DNA of 64,000 bases from Roseibacillus sp. Lineage in GTDB: Bacteria; Verrucomicrobiota; Verrucomicrobiia; Verrucomicrobiales; Akkermansiaceae. The stretch lies in assembly GCA_002686085.1 (NCBI GenBank), contig NZAC01000071.1, positions 22,693 to 86,692 on the forward strand, written 5' to 3'. Below are positions 8,495 through 19,400 of the stretch, one piece after another. Position numbers and translations under genes: made by a program. A model generated the notes under the pieces. The model worked only from the letters and a program-made list of their open reading frames with translations, ran no database searches and was not told the DNA's origin. Positions within the stretch are counted from its first letter, which is position 1, and each line of letters begins with the position of its first letter.

Positions 8495-9247
8495 CTACTG
8501 AGCTGGCCCCCAGACCTCCTTGAGCGCGTCGTGCAGATTGGGGTCGTGATTCTTGAGCTCCGCACGGACAAACGGATAAAAATCGTTGTGATAAAAGTAG
8601 GCCTCGGTCCCCTCAGCAAAATACTCCTTATGGTTGGTGGCACCGTAGTGCCTCACAGTTCGGCCCGTGTAGAGAAGAACCCTCTCATATGTTCCCTCCT
8701 TCATGGCCGCATCATAGGAATCCACGATGGGCTTGTAATCGAAACCAAGAATCTGATCGTGATAGGCGTGGGCAAGCTCGTGGAGAACGACCGCCGGGTG
8801 CTTGAGCAACTGCCCTCGTGAGATCAACGCCTCGGCCTGTGGGATGTGCACCTTCTTATTCAGGCGAGGATCATGCCCGTGTCTTCGCAACCATCCCTCC
8901 CCGGGGTGATATTGCATCGCTCCAAGGGAGGGATGCTTATGCTCAATCCATATCTCACACGTCTGCAGCCTTTTGAGGACATCGCCCTGAACCAGAAGTG
9001 AGATGCGATTGAGGTGATCCCCAAGCATCCGCAGACACTTCTTGCCGGTCACCGCATGCTCTCCGGCGAGCAAGGCCGGATCAATATGCACTGTCCAGCC
9101 CTCCATATTGCGCACTACGGGATCAAACCGGACGCCCTTTTCAGCGACCCTCCTTTGCTCTCTGGGCTTGCGGTCACCCTGAGCAAACACCATCGCGCCG
9201 AGTGCCGCGACGAGGAGGAGTGGAAGGACCAAAGTATTCATTTTCAT
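8495..9247 (-). CDS. Secreted zinc metallopeptidase (HExxH, gluzincin-like)
   Basis: A 250-residue protein with a signal peptide (MKMNTLVLPLLLVAALGAMVFA|QG). The zinc motif is H156-E-L-A-H160 in VVLHELAHAYHD, and the likely third ligand is a Glu in the helix NHKEYFAEGTEAYF (208-215), the layout seen in anthrax lethal factor-like and related peptidases. The middle contains a strand-rich region rich in His (YHPGEGWLRRHGHD). It acts outside the cytoplasm; the substrate is unknown. The ATG at 9247 follows a GGAG four bases upstream. It converges with the TPR gene. Confidence 0.8.
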   Translation of the reverse strand: MKMNTLVLPLLLVAALGAMVFAQGDRKPREQRRVAEKGVRFDPVVRNMEGWTVHIDPALLAGEHAVTGKKCLRMLGDHLNRISLLVQGDVLKRLQTCEIWIEHKHPSLGAMQYHPGEGWLRRHGHDPRLNKKVHIPQAEALISRGQLLKHPAVVLHELAHAYHDQILGFDYKPIVDSYDAAMKEGTYERVLLYTGRTVRHYGATNHKEYFAEGTEAYFYHNDFYPFVRAELKNHDPNLHDALKEVWGPAQ

Positions 9248-9299
9248 ATCTCCAGACTAGGGCAGAGCGATAGAGGCGCAAGAACCGCGACCAGTAAGT

Positions 9300-9794
9300 T
9301 CAATTCAACATGCTCCCAGTCCCCGCAGTCAGTTTTCCGAACCTGTCTCTTAAAAGCTGGATCTCCTGCCGTGTGGTATGGCGTTTTGCAGCTCGCCCAT
9401 GCTCGATCACGACCTTAACCCCCAGAGGGTCGACCGTCAGGCTGATGAGACGAAAGACCGGCTCTCGACGCAGACGAAAGAAGCAATGCAGGGGAACATC
9501 GGGATGCTCCGCATTCCACAAGAGATCCGCAGGAGGAAACCCATCAATATCTGCTAGCGCTCTGAGAACCATCCGGATGATTTTTGCGCCATGCCTCCGC
9601 TCAAGACGACTGGCGGCATATCGACTTAATTTTTCATCAAGAAAGGATAGAGCCGGGCTTTTCCTCGCCTCCGCAATTTCCACAAGAAGGCGCTGCTGAT
9701 GAACACTCATTGCTGCCTGCAGCTGAGCCCTCGTGATCCCTCCCTTTTCAAATAGGGCCACCAGCCGATGAGGGGGAAGCAGTAGTTGCGACAT
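9300..9794 (-). CDS. Hypothetical protein, 164 residues
   Basis: I do not recognise a family. The N-terminal half (about 1-75) is helical with LFEKGGITRAQLQAAMSVHQ and a basic segment LSRYAASRLERRHGAK. The C-terminal half has strands (PVFRLISLTVDPLGVKVVIEHG) and ends with a basic helix. No signal peptide or membrane segment, so likely cytoplasmic. It lies 53 bases upstream of the metallopeptidase gene on the same strand and may be cotranscribed with it. Codon use and length argue for a real gene, since no competing frame occupies the space. Confidence 0.6.
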   Translation of the reverse strand: MSQLLLPPHRLVALFEKGGITRAQLQAAMSVHQQRLLVEIAEARKSPALSFLDEKLSRYAASRLERRHGAKIIRMVLRALADIDGFPPADLLWNAEHPDVPLHCFFRLRREPVFRLISLTVDPLGVKVVIEHGRAAKRHTTRQEIQLLRDRFGKLTAGTGSMLN

Positions 9795-9898
9795 GAATAT
9801 CTTTTAAAGCCAGGATTATTGCGGAGGCAGCATATTACGGCTTCTTACTGCCGGCACCTCAAAGTCCCACCCCACCTGATGAACCTTTTCTTCACGAA

Positions 9899-10936
9899 CT
9901 ATCGACGACCAAGACCGAGTTCTTTTCTGCAGTAGGCGATACTTTTTGAGATATCCTCTCTCTGGTCTACGGGTCCTGCCTTTCTGGGCTTTCCGCTCTT
10001 AGCCAGAGCTAGGAACTTATCATACCCCTTCGGCTTACCCTTCGGCCAAGCCTTCCAGAAGTCGTCCTTCTTCACCTGCAACTCACGATTAAACCCGGAG
10101 ATCGTCTCGATGTTGACTGCAACATCAGGACAGAGTTCCGCAAAGCGCGCAAAAAAGGCCTTCAGATCGGTATTTCCCTCCCCCATCGCAGTCCATTGGA
10201 CAGTAACACCGTTTTCACTCTCCCACACCGCCGAGTCTCGGAGGCTGGTGGTGAGCACATATTCCCCGATGTTCTCCAATGCCTGAACGGGATCTTCCAT
10301 CGTCCACACAGCGTTGCCAGAATCAAAATTAGCCCCCACAAAATCCGGTCCTGCCTCCTCGATGAGACCACGGAGCTCCAACGTATGCATGTCACCTGCG
10401 TGATTCTCCATCGCGATCTTGATCCCCGAATCCAGACACCGCGTGCGGTTTCTCTTGAGAACCTTCACCGTGTCGGCGATCCGCGCCTCGATTCCTCCTT
10501 CCGTCTTACGGTCATCCCCAGCTCCCAGAACAACACGAAACGCAGGAGATCCCAGCGCCGCCGCCGCCCTGATACCAAGCTGCAGGTGCTCATCGGCACT
10601 CCCCCATGTATCCCGGAACTTCACCGAGGTGGGGCAGATACTCCAGCTCCCGAGAAGGATCCGTATTCCCGCATCCTCTCCCTGCTTCCGCACATCCTTC
10701 AGATACGAATCGGTCATCTTTTCGAAGGGCCCGAAGTCCGTAATAAATAGAGTATCACATTTGAGCTCTGCGGCATATTTGATGAGCTCCGGCGCTTTCC
10801 ATTTCATCGCCCGGACCGCAAAGTTGTCATAGCCAAGAGCCAGTCTCGATTGTGTCTCACTACTCTCAGCCCATACCCCTTGAGATCCAATGATCGACGA
10901 ACTTGCTACTCCCTTCAAGAATGTGCGTCTGTGCAT
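9899..10936 (-). CDS. Tat-exported sugar phosphate isomerase/epimerase-like TIM barrel
   Basis: A 345-residue protein of the AP endonuclease 2/xylose isomerase-like barrel family. The N-terminus MHRRTFLKGVASSSIIGSQGVWA is a twin-arginine signal (RRTFLK). Barrel motifs include CDTLFITDFGPFEKM, FRVVLGAGDD, IKIAMENHAGD (metal-binding Glu and His), FVGANFDSGNAVW (Asp) and a VAVNIETISGF strand with Glu near the C-terminus, which together fit a divalent-metal site. Such exported barrels in PVC bacteria usually occur in sugar oxidation or isomerisation clusters. The divergent PVC dehydrogenase gene 208 bases away supports a linked role in sugar metabolism, as an inference. Confidence 0.88.
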   Translation of the reverse strand: MHRRTFLKGVASSSIIGSQGVWAESSETQSRLALGYDNFAVRAMKWKAPELIKYAAELKCDTLFITDFGPFEKMTDSYLKDVRKQGEDAGIRILLGSWSICPTSVKFRDTWGSADEHLQLGIRAAAALGSPAFRVVLGAGDDRKTEGGIEARIADTVKVLKRNRTRCLDSGIKIAMENHAGDMHTLELRGLIEEAGPDFVGANFDSGNAVWTMEDPVQALENIGEYVLTTSLRDSAVWESENGVTVQWTAMGEGNTDLKAFFARFAELCPDVAVNIETISGFNRELQVKKDDFWKAWPKGKPKGYDKFLALAKSGKPRKAGPVDQREDISKSIAYCRKELGLGRR

Positions 10937-11143
10937 GCCTCATCCAATGCTAAAACCGGGCTACCGATCAAGCGTGAGGTTGAAAGGGAATTCAAGGAGC
11001 CCCGGCCCATAACCCTGCTAAGCCGCCTCCCCTGCCTCATCACACATGTCCCGAAAAGCTCTTACTCCCACCATAACCAGCCGCTTAGAGGCCACTTTGG
11101 CGATTGAAAGCTGAGGCCAGCTCGCCCATTAATCTCCTAACCC

Positions 11144-14100
11144 ATGCCATTTCCTGCTGTTTTTTTGTGCCTGCTGGCTGCCGGTTCAGCCCTCGCCCAG
11201 CATGATGGGTGGACGACAACTACTGTTCCGCAGGAAGGTGGATGGAAGGGTGCGAGTGGGTTTGGGTGGTATCGAGCCTACGTCAAGATTCCCCGTGAAT
11301 GGCAGGGAAGCCGGCTTCTTCTTGTTGTTGATACCATCAGCGATGTCGATGAAGCGTTCTTCAATGGAGCCAAAGTTGGAGCTAATGGTTCGATGCCTCC
11401 TTTGTTCGGAAAACCTTCAAGCAACATAAGACGTCCATTCGTCATTGAGCCTGACCAGATTCGCTTTGGGAAAGCCAATCTCATCGCATGGCGGGTTTTC
11501 AACAAGGAGGGCAAGGGCGGCATTCTCAAGGGACCGCTCCACCTGACGAGGATCAATGATGCTATAGATCTGACCGGGCAGTGGCTTTTCAGGCGTGGCG
11601 ATGTACCGTCCTGGGCGCATTGGGGGAAGAACCCGGAGGCGGAGACCGCCTCGTATCTCAGCCTAGCTGGGGCAGAGCACGCTGGACACCGTGGAGTCAT
11701 TCCTGCGGACAAGGAGTGGCGCTGCCAGTTACTATCCGCGGTCTCTCAACACTTTGATGGGAACAAGAATCCTTATGCCCGGGCCGATGACAAGGGCCAA
11801 CCTTCTTCCCACGAGCAGGCCCTCGATTTGTTTGAGACCGGTGCTGGATTGACCGTGGAAACCGTTCTCAGTGAGCCCGAGGTCCGGCAACCTCTCTTCA
11901 TGGACTTCGACGAACGCGGGCGGCTCTGGGTCGTACAATATATACAATATCCCAATCCTGCAGGACTCAAAGTCCTCACTTGGGACAAACACCTCCGCAA
12001 GGTTTTTGACCAAGTGCCTCCCCCTCCGCCATTTACCAGCTCCGCCCATCAGAAATTCGCCGGCCGTGACAAGATCACTATCCATGAAGATACCAATGGC
12101 GATGGGAAATATGACCTCCATAAGACCTTCCTCGACAAGCTGAACATGGTGACCTCTCTCGCTCATGGAAACAATGGCGTCTGGGTCCTGCACCCTCCCT
12201 ACCTTCTTTTTTATCCGGATAGAAACCAAGACGACATCCCTGACAGTGAACCCATTGTGCACCTGTCAGGGTTCAACCTGGAAGACACCCATTCACTCTC
12301 CAACAGCCTGAAGTTCGGCCCTGATGGATGGCTCTATGGATGTACTGGAAGCACGGTGACCGCTCGCGTACGGGTTCATCTCGATGAGACCGCTCCCCGC
12401 TATCCTTTCCTCGGACAGAACATCTGGCGCTACCATCCGACACGACATGACTTTGAGCTATTCGCGGAGGGTGGCTGGAATAACTTCGGGGTCGATTTCG
12501 ATGCTGTCGGACGCCTCTACTCCGGCACGAATGGGACTCAGCAGGCTGTCCACTTTGTCCAAGGGGGCTACTACCAGAAGGGGTTTGGCAAGCATGGCCC
12601 CCACACGAACCCATACAGCTTTGGGCATTTCTTTGGAATGCCTATCAAAGGAGAAAGGATCCGGCTCGTTCATCAATGGATCCACTACAGCAGCGGGGAG
12701 ATTCCACAACTCGAGGGGCGCCTCGTCGGGCCCAATTCACTCGGAAACAAAATTCATGCCCTCCGGATGGAACCCCGCGGCAGCACCTTTACAACCATCG
12801 AAGAACAGAACCCTCTTCGAACCAACGATCAATGGTTTCGCCCAGTCCATTGCGCGGTCGGGCCAGATGGGTCAATCTATGTGGCCGACTTTTACGATGC
12901 CCGCATCACCCATGTGGACCCGCGGGACAACTGGGATCGGAGCAACGGTAGGATTCACCGTATTCGAGCTAGTGACTCCAAGACCTCCAAGCCTCCTGAT
13001 CTTGGAAAATTATCCTCCACTCAGCTGGTGGATAAGCTCCTCGAGAAAAACCAGTGGGCGCGACGCCACGCGCGCAGACTCCTGCGGACGCGCAGTGCAG
13101 AGCCTTCCCTCGATGAGCTGGGCAGGATCGTGAAAGAGTACAATCCCGATAACGACAGGTCGGAGCAGCAGGCTCTTGAGGCCCTCTGGATTCTCCAAGG
13201 GACATCCCTGCCAAAAACCAATCCCTCCGAAATGAAAGAAATCCTGCTCGCTGCTCTGGGGTCTTCCAGCCCAGACCTGCAACGGTGGGCTATTCGAATC
13301 GCTGCTGATCACGGGACCCCCCTCGGCCCTGCTCTGGTTGAAATTGCGAGTGGCACGAAGCACGCCGAAGTGATTTCTCAGCTTGCCTCTGCCGCCCGGA
13401 TTCTGGGAGATCGATCGCTGATCGAGGCCTTGGCCAGAAGAGGTGAATTTTCTGCCGACCCTTTCATCCCTCTTCAGCTCTGGTGGGCTCTCGAGAGTCT
13501 CATCAGCCATCACCCCGTTCAAGCGCGGGAGCTGCTCTCCTACTCGGAGTTCTGGGATACTCCCCTCTTCGAGAGCATTCTGAGCGAACGAGTGGGACGG
13601 CGATATATGGCAGAGCGAAGCCCGGAAAGCCTCAAGATGTGCGCTCAGCTTCTTACGCGCGCTAAGGGATCCAAGCATCTCGGAAGCCTGATCCGTGGAA
13701 TGGTCCGAGCCCTTGAAGGAACATCTCTCGATCCAGTTCCTCCAGAACTTGACGCTGCACTAGCGTATCTCTGGAAGAATGGAGACGTCTCAGGAGAGGT
13801 CATTCAACTCTCCCTGAGGCTGAGGAGCCCGCAGGCCCTCGCAGCCGCACGCCCCCTCCTGAAGGCCACTTCGACACCTCTTTCTCAGCGTCTCGATTTA
13901 ATAAAGGCTCTGGGGGAGCTGGCTGATGCACCCTCCGAGGAGATCTTTCTAGCGTTAGTCCGGAACGAAAAAATGGAGCCTGCCATACGGCTGGCCGCTC
14001 TCACTGGGCTGAGAAGGTATTCCGGGGAGAACATTCCTTCCACTCTCCTGAGCCTTTATCCCCGCCTACAAGGCGATCTCCGCCAGGTGTCCCAGTCACT

Positions 14101-14749
14101 ACTTGCCAGTAGGCCCGAATGGGCCCACCAGCTCCTCTTGGCCGTAAAGGACGGCATTATCGACAAGGCCTCTATCAGCCAGGCAAATATCCTGTTGATG
14201 AACCACTATGAGGATAGCGAGATTAAGAGCCTCCTCACTCAGCACCTCCGTCCTTCTCCACGCTCGAACAAAGAGAAGGCTGAGCGGATCACAGAGATCA
14301 AGGCGCTTCTCTCCGCAGAGAAGCCAATAGGGAACCCGTCTGACGGATATACCGTTTTTGCGCAGCAGTGTGCCGCCTGCCACAGATTCAAGGATCAGGG
14401 ACGGGATATTGGACCAGACCTAACAGGCTACGAGATGAAAAATCTCGATTATCTAGTGCCCGCCATCATCGACCCCAACCTCGGCATCAGGGAAGGCTTT
14501 GAACTTTCCACAATTACCCTGCGCCCAGCCGGAAACGCGACCTCTGCAATTCTAACTGGATTCATTACAGATACGAATGATCTCACCGTTACTATCAAGG
14601 ACCTTTCAGGGATCAGCACTGTGATCGCCCGCAAAGATCTCTCTCAGCTGACCAGAGCACCGGTCTCTGTCATGCCCGATGGGCTACTGGACCTATTAAA
14701 CGCCCAGCAGATTCGTGATCTGGTCGCCTATCTTCAATCCAAGAGCTGA
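11144..14749 (+). CDS. PVC-type membrane-bound dehydrogenase with C-terminal haem c domain
   Basis: A 1201-residue exported protein. Signal peptide 1-18 (PFPAVFLCLLAAGSALA|QH). Residues about 20-165 form a jelly-roll sugar-binding domain like the N-terminal domain of GH2 (SGFGWYRAYVKIPREW, DVDEAFFNGAKVG). Residues about 235-620 are a glucose/sorbosone dehydrogenase-like propeller (FMDFDERGRLWVVQYIQYPNP, HEDTNGDGKYD, LKFGPDGWLYG, VGPDGSIYVADFYDARITHVDP). About 640-1020 is a HEAT-like helical repeat region. The C-terminal haem module has C1076AACH1080 followed by GPDLTGYEMKNLDYLVPAIIDPN. It probably oxidises a sugar in the periplasm and passes electrons to its haem. It stands alone, divergent from the TIM-barrel gene. 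Confidence 0.93.
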   Translation: MPFPAVFLCLLAAGSALAQHDGWTTTTVPQEGGWKGASGFGWYRAYVKIPREWQGSRLLLVVDTISDVDEAFFNGAKVGANGSMPPLFGKPSSNIRRPFVIEPDQIRFGKANLIAWRVFNKEGKGGILKGPLHLTRINDAIDLTGQWLFRRGDVPSWAHWGKNPEAETASYLSLAGAEHAGHRGVIPADKEWRCQLLSAVSQHFDGNKNPYARADDKGQPSSHEQALDLFETGAGLTVETVLSEPEVRQPLFMDFDERGRLWVVQYIQYPNPAGLKVLTWDKHLRKVFDQVPPPPPFTSSAHQKFAGRDKITIHEDTNGDGKYDLHKTFLDKLNMVTSLAHGNNGVWVLHPPYLLFYPDRNQDDIPDSEPIVHLSGFNLEDTHSLSNSLKFGPDGWLYGCTGSTVTARVRVHLDETAPRYPFLGQNIWRYHPTRHDFELFAEGGWNNFGVDFDAVGRLYSGTNGTQQAVHFVQGGYYQKGFGKHGPHTNPYSFGHFFGMPIKGERIRLVHQWIHYSSGEIPQLEGRLVGPNSLGNKIHALRMEPRGSTFTTIEEQNPLRTNDQWFRPVHCAVGPDGSIYVADFYDARITHVDPRDNWDRSNGRIHRIRASDSKTSKPPDLGKLSSTQLVDKLLEKNQWARRHARRLLRTRSAEPSLDELGRIVKEYNPDNDRSEQQALEALWILQGTSLPKTNPSEMKEILLAALGSSSPDLQRWAIRIAADHGTPLGPALVEIASGTKHAEVISQLASAARILGDRSLIEALARRGEFSADPFIPLQLWWALESLISHHPVQARELLSYSEFWDTPLFESILSERVGRRYMAERSPESLKMCAQLLTRAKGSKHLGSLIRGMVRALEGTSLDPVPPELDAALAYLWKNGDVSGEVIQLSLRLRSPQALAAARPLLKATSTPLSQRLDLIKALGELADAPSEEIFLALVRNEKMEPAIRLAALTGLRRYSGENIPSTLLSLYPRLQGDLRQVSQSLLASRPEWAHQLLLAVKDGIIDKASISQANILLMNHYEDSEIKSLLTQHLRPSPRSNKEKAERITEIKALLSAEKPIGNPSDGYTVFAQQCAACHRFKDQGRDIGPDLTGYEMKNLDYLVPAIIDPNLGIREGFELSTITLRPAGNATSAILTGFITDTNDLTVTIKDLSGISTVIARKDLSQLTRAPVSVMPDGLLDLLNAQQIRDLVAYLQSKS

Positions 14750-14789
14750 TTCCGGCGGCCACGAATTCAAGGCTCACTCACAAAAGGGT

Positions 14790-15515
14790 CTAGGGCATAA
14801 GAATAAGGCGGTAGCCCACAACCATGAGAAACGCATCTACGAGCAGGTGGCTGATCCAGCAGCCCAGCACCGTCCCCTGCCGCTGATACATCCACGTCCA
14901 TATTACGCCCCCTATTCCAACCAGAAAGGAGAGAAAAAGGGCCAGCGGGAGAGGGAACAGTACGCTCATGAGGACCAGGTGGTGACCCGTGAAAGCCACC
15001 GCGGCGAGAAGGTGGCCAGGCCAGTAGCCAACCATCTTGCGCAGATGCCCATAGACAAACCACCGCCAGTAATACTCCTCCATCGCAGAATGGAGAACCG
15101 TAATGAAAATAGCCACAATCAGGAACCGCTCTTTCGAGGCAAACCCCAACCCCTTCGCTTTCTCAACAAGATTATGGCTGTTCTCTCTGACGATCTCTCC
15201 GACCGGCGTGAGAACCAGGATCCACCCTGCCAGCACGATACCAAGCCCACTCAAGACCCCTGTGACTACAACCGTTCCCCATGAGGGCCAATGGCCAGAT
15301 CGGCTTTCCCTCCGGACGAGGCCCCCAAGTCCTATCAATCCAAAAAAGAAGAGCGGATACACGAGAACCCAGACCTTGGTACCGAACCATGCGCCTCGCC
15401 CCGCGTTCCCATGGGGAAACCAGACAACGTAAATCAACGCACACAGAAGGGGCACAACAAGAGCCGCAGCCATCGCTGGCCAGCTCATTCGGTTGCTTCC
15501 GTTCCCTCCCGGCAT
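14790..15515 (-). CDS. CPBP family intramembrane metalloprotease/glutamic endopeptidase, copy A
   Basis: A polytopic membrane protein of the Rce1/CAAX-like CPBP family. The three family motifs are present: HSAMEEYYWRWFVYG (EExxxR), FTGHHLVLM (the FxxxH motif) and GCWISHLLVDAF (His plus Asp). There are about seven hydrophobic segments. Members cleave prenylated or other membrane proteins, or act in bacteriocin immunity. I use the ATG at 15515; an in-frame TTG at 15533 is possible. Its closest relative in the window is the neighbouring upstream gene, so this is a tandem duplication. Confidence 0.88.
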   Translation of the reverse strand: MPGGNGSNRMSWPAMAAALVVPLLCALIYVVWFPHGNAGRGAWFGTKVWVLVYPLFFFGLIGLGGLVRRESRSGHWPSWGTVVVTGVLSGLGIVLAGWILVLTPVGEIVRENSHNLVEKAKGLGFASKERFLIVAIFITVLHSAMEEYYWRWFVYGHLRKMVGYWPGHLLAAVAFTGHHLVLMSVLFPLPLALFLSFLVGIGGVIWTWMYQRQGTVLGCWISHLLVDAFLMVVGYRLILMP

Positions 15516-15609
15516 GCGAGGATGGTAAAGCAACCACCACCGGCCTTGTCCATTACATCCACCGCGACAGGATGTTATTTTCTCCTACGCGTCCCCCACT
15601 TGACTATTC

Positions 15610-16314
15610 TCAGGTCACCAGCTGATAACCGATCACCATCAGCATCACGTCTACCAGAAGGTGGCTGACCCAGCATCCCACTAAAGTCCCTTGCCTCTCA
15701 TACATCAGGGACCAGATCACGCCCCCTACCATTACACAAGCGGTCAGGATCAGGGCGAGGGCGACCGGGAAAAACTGTAGAGTGACAATCAGGTGGTGCC
15801 CTCCAAAAGCTCCAGCCGCCAACAGGTGGGCGCCCCAGCGACCCATCTTACCTCGCAGTTGACCGTAAACAAACCACCGCCAGTAAAACTCCTCCAGTCC
15901 AGAGTGGAATACCGATACAAAGATGGCAAAGAGGAGAAAATTTTCCCGGAAGCCGAGCCCCTCCGCTCGAATGAGAACTCGTGGAGCGGCTTCCCACACA
16001 AGCGCTCCGATGGGAGTCCACATGAGGATGAACCCTGCAGATGCGATTAACAACCCACTAAGTAGACCAGTTATCCCCACGCTCTTCCAGGTCGGCCACT
16101 GCCTACCCGGGGCCCTCCTCAGGACGCCATGCGATCCAGCTCTCCAGAGGAGAAGAAGCGGATAGCAAAGGATGAAAACTTTTGTCAGGGTGTATGCGGA
16201 CTTACCGATCGGACCATTCGGGAAGATGACAAAGTAGAAGAGCGATCCTATCGTCGGCACCACGAGAGCGAGCAGTAACAAAACCCAGCTAAGTTGGCAG
16301 CGCGATGCGTTCAT
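15610..16314 (-). CDS. CPBP family intramembrane metalloprotease/glutamic endopeptidase, copy B
   Basis: Paralogue of the gene 95 bases downstream and on the same strand. It has the same motif order HSGLEEFYWRWFVYG, FGGHHLIVT and GCWVSHLLVDVM and the same hydropathy. Residues around the active sites are nearly identical, while the N-terminal and loop regions have diverged. The start is placed at the ATG at 16314, preceded by GGTAGG; an in-frame GTG at 16341 would add nine residues. It is probably cotranscribed with copy A. No maturation substrate is evident nearby. Confidence 0.88.
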   Translation of the reverse strand: MNASRCQLSWVLLLLALVVPTIGSLFYFVIFPNGPIGKSAYTLTKVFILCYPLLLLWRAGSHGVLRRAPGRQWPTWKSVGITGLLSGLLIASAGFILMWTPIGALVWEAAPRVLIRAEGLGFRENFLLFAIFVSVFHSGLEEFYWRWFVYGQLRGKMGRWGAHLLAAGAFGGHHLIVTLQFFPVALALILTACVMVGGVIWSLMYERQGTLVGCWVSHLLVDVMLMVIGYQLVT

Positions 16315-16459
16315 CCTACCCGCAGCATGACCGATGGCCACAGGAACGGTGAGTAGATATTTTCAATCATTTCATCGATTGGAGTGATGCGTGCCTCCCC
16401 TTCTCTGAGCCGGTCCATCCTTGCGCCCTCGAGCAGCAGACCGTAGAAAGAACCTCGCC

Positions 16460-19400
16460 ATGCGCCCATCAATTCTTCTCCTCTGGCCATTCGCAGTAAT
16501 GGCGAGCGAGAGCCCCGATTTCGGGCGTGATATCAGGCCTATTCTGGCAGAAAACTGCTATCACTGCCACGGACCGGATGAGCAGGCAAGGGAGGCGAAG
16601 CTAAGACTGGATACCTTCGAGGGAGCTACCACTGGAGGCGCGTCCGGCCCGGCGATCGTGCCGGGGAAGCCAGCGGAGAGCGAATTGATTGCCAGAATCT
16701 TCTCTTCTGATGGGGACGACCACATGCCACCCCCAAGCTCAAAACGAGTTCTCACCCCGGACCAGAAAGCCCTTTTAAGCGAATGGATCGAAGAAGGAGC
16801 CAACTACGAAGAGCACTGGGCATGGCAAAAGCCACAGCGCCCCGGAGTGCCTTCAGCCCCCGATCCCTCTCTGGTCCGCAACCCGGTTGACTCTTTTCTG
16901 TTACGTCGACTTGAACAGGAGGGCTTGTCTTACTCCTCCGAGGCTGACCCTGCAGTCCTCCTGCGGCGCCTCTTTCTGGATCTCATTGGGCTCCCTCCGA
17001 ATCCGGAGGATATTCAGGCCTTCGAGGGCACATGGGCCAATTCCGAAGAGCGGGAAAAGGCGTATGATGAAACCATTAATCGCCTCCTTTCCTCCCCCCG
17101 TTTTGGCGAGAGGTGGGGAAGGCCATGGCTCGACCTTGCTCGGTATGCGGATTCTAACGGTTTTCAGGCAGACCAGTTGCGTCCTTCATGGAGCTACCGT
17201 GACTGGGTCATCAGGGCACTTAATTCCAATATGCCGTTCGATCAATTCACGATTGAGCAGATTGCTGGCGACCTTCTTCCCGGCGCCACACTTGACCAAA
17301 GAGTTGCCACAGGATTTCACCGGACGGTGACTTGTAATGTGGAGGCAGGGGTTAGTCCTGAAGGCAACCGGGTTGATCAGGTGATCGACCGGGTCAACAC
17401 CACTGCCACGGTCTGGCTGGGTGTTACCCTGGAATGCGCCCAGTGCCATGACCACAAATACGATCCATTTACCATGGAGGATTACTACTCCTTCTTTGAT
17501 TTCTTCAATCATACCCCACTCGAAGTTCAGCTACCCAGTAACAAAACTGACGTGTCACACGATTTCATCGGCCCTTATCTTGATCTTCCCTTTACCGCCG
17601 AACAGCAACAACAAGCGAAAGATCACGATGACCAAATCGCCCTGCTCCAGCAAGACCGCGACGACGCCCTCGAGTCTGAAGAAGAAGCCTATCTCTCCTG
17701 GGAACGCCAGCACTCCGAAAGCGCCGCACAGCCACTTGATTGGGAGATTCTCCAAGTCACTAAATTCAGCTCCACCGGCGGGGAACACCACGACATTCTC
17801 GAAGACGGATCTGTCCTTCTCAGCGGTAAAGTGCCCAACACCACGGCCTATACCGTCGAAACCCGAACAACTCTTCCCCGCATCTCCCAGCTCAAACTGG
17901 AAGCACTCTCAAATCCCATGCTTCCCGGCAATGGCCCCGGCCGCGGAGACGCCCAACAGCCCAACTTCGTCCTCAAGGAATTCACCGCCACCCTCCGTGA
18001 CCACGAGAGCGAGATACCAATCAAACTGCACCGCCCACAGGCAAACTTTTCCCAGAAGAACTGGGACGTCGCAGGCCTGATCGACGGCAGACCATCCACG
18101 GGTTGGGCCATCAATCCACAGTTCGGAAAATCCCATTGGGCTACCTTCGAACTGGTCAACCCAATCGAACAAACAAGTGGGACCACCCTCGTCTTTACGT
18201 TGCCACAGAACTGGGGTAAGGGGCGCGTTATTGGAAACCTCCGCCTCTCCGCCCGCAGCCAGGTCAGCAGAGGCTCCAAACTTCCTGCCGACCTGATTGC
18301 TATTCTCAAAAATCCGGCTGACAAACGCAGTGAAGCCCAGCAAAAGAAACTCCGCGCCCACTTCGAGAAAGAAAACCCCACCATCAAGAAAATCGATGCA
18401 GAGATCGCCCGGCTCAAGAAGCAGCGCAATACCATCAAAGCCAATCAAACCCTAGTCATGGTCGAAATGGAGAAACGGCGGACAACTCACATCCTGAATC
18501 GAGGAGAGTTTCTCTCCCCAGGAGAAAGGGTTCGGGCAAGGACGCCCGCCATTCTCACTCTCTCCCGCAAGCCGAATGATGAGACCAGACCGCCGGATCG
18601 ACTCGCACTGGCTCAGTGGCTGGTCGACCGGGATAACCCCCTCACAGCTCGCGTGGCGATCAACCGCTGGTGGGCTGAACTGTTCGGCAACGGAATCGTC
18701 GCGACTCTGGAGGACTTCGGGACTCAATCCCCGGCTCCCAGCCATCCGGACCTTCTGGACTGGCTCGCAGTTGAGTTCATGGAATCCGGCTGGGACATGA
18801 AACATCTTCTCAGAGTAATGGTGAGCTCTCAGGCCTATCGGCAATCCTCACGAATCACTCCTGAGCTCCTCGAAAAGGATCCTCGCAATCTCCTCCTCGG
18901 CCGCGCACCTCGCTTCCGGCTGAACGCAGAGCGAATCCGCGATAATGCTCTGGCTATCTCCGGCCTCCTCTCTCCAAAAATGTTCGGCAAGCCCGTAATG
19001 CCCTATCAGCCGCCCGGGCTCTGGCGCCAAACCGGCCGAAATGAGCCTAAATGGCTTGAGGAGAAGGACGAGGACCGCTGGCGACGGGGAATTTATATCG
19101 TCTACCGCAGAGCCGCTCCCTACCCAAGCATGGTCAACTTTGATGCCCCCGACAGGGCCGCCTGCAGTGTAGCTCGTGCGCGCACTAATACTCCAAACCA
19201 GGCCCTTACGCTCTTGAACGATCCCGCCTTCGTGGAGATGGCACTCGCGCTCGCTGACCGAATCCTCCAGGAGTCCAGCTCTCCGGAAAACAGAGTCCAG
19301 CACGGTTTTCGTCTGGCAGTTTCACGCCTGCCTGACAGCCGGGAAAGCCGCATCATTGATCACCTCCTGCACGAGAGGCTAGACCACTTCACAGCGCACC

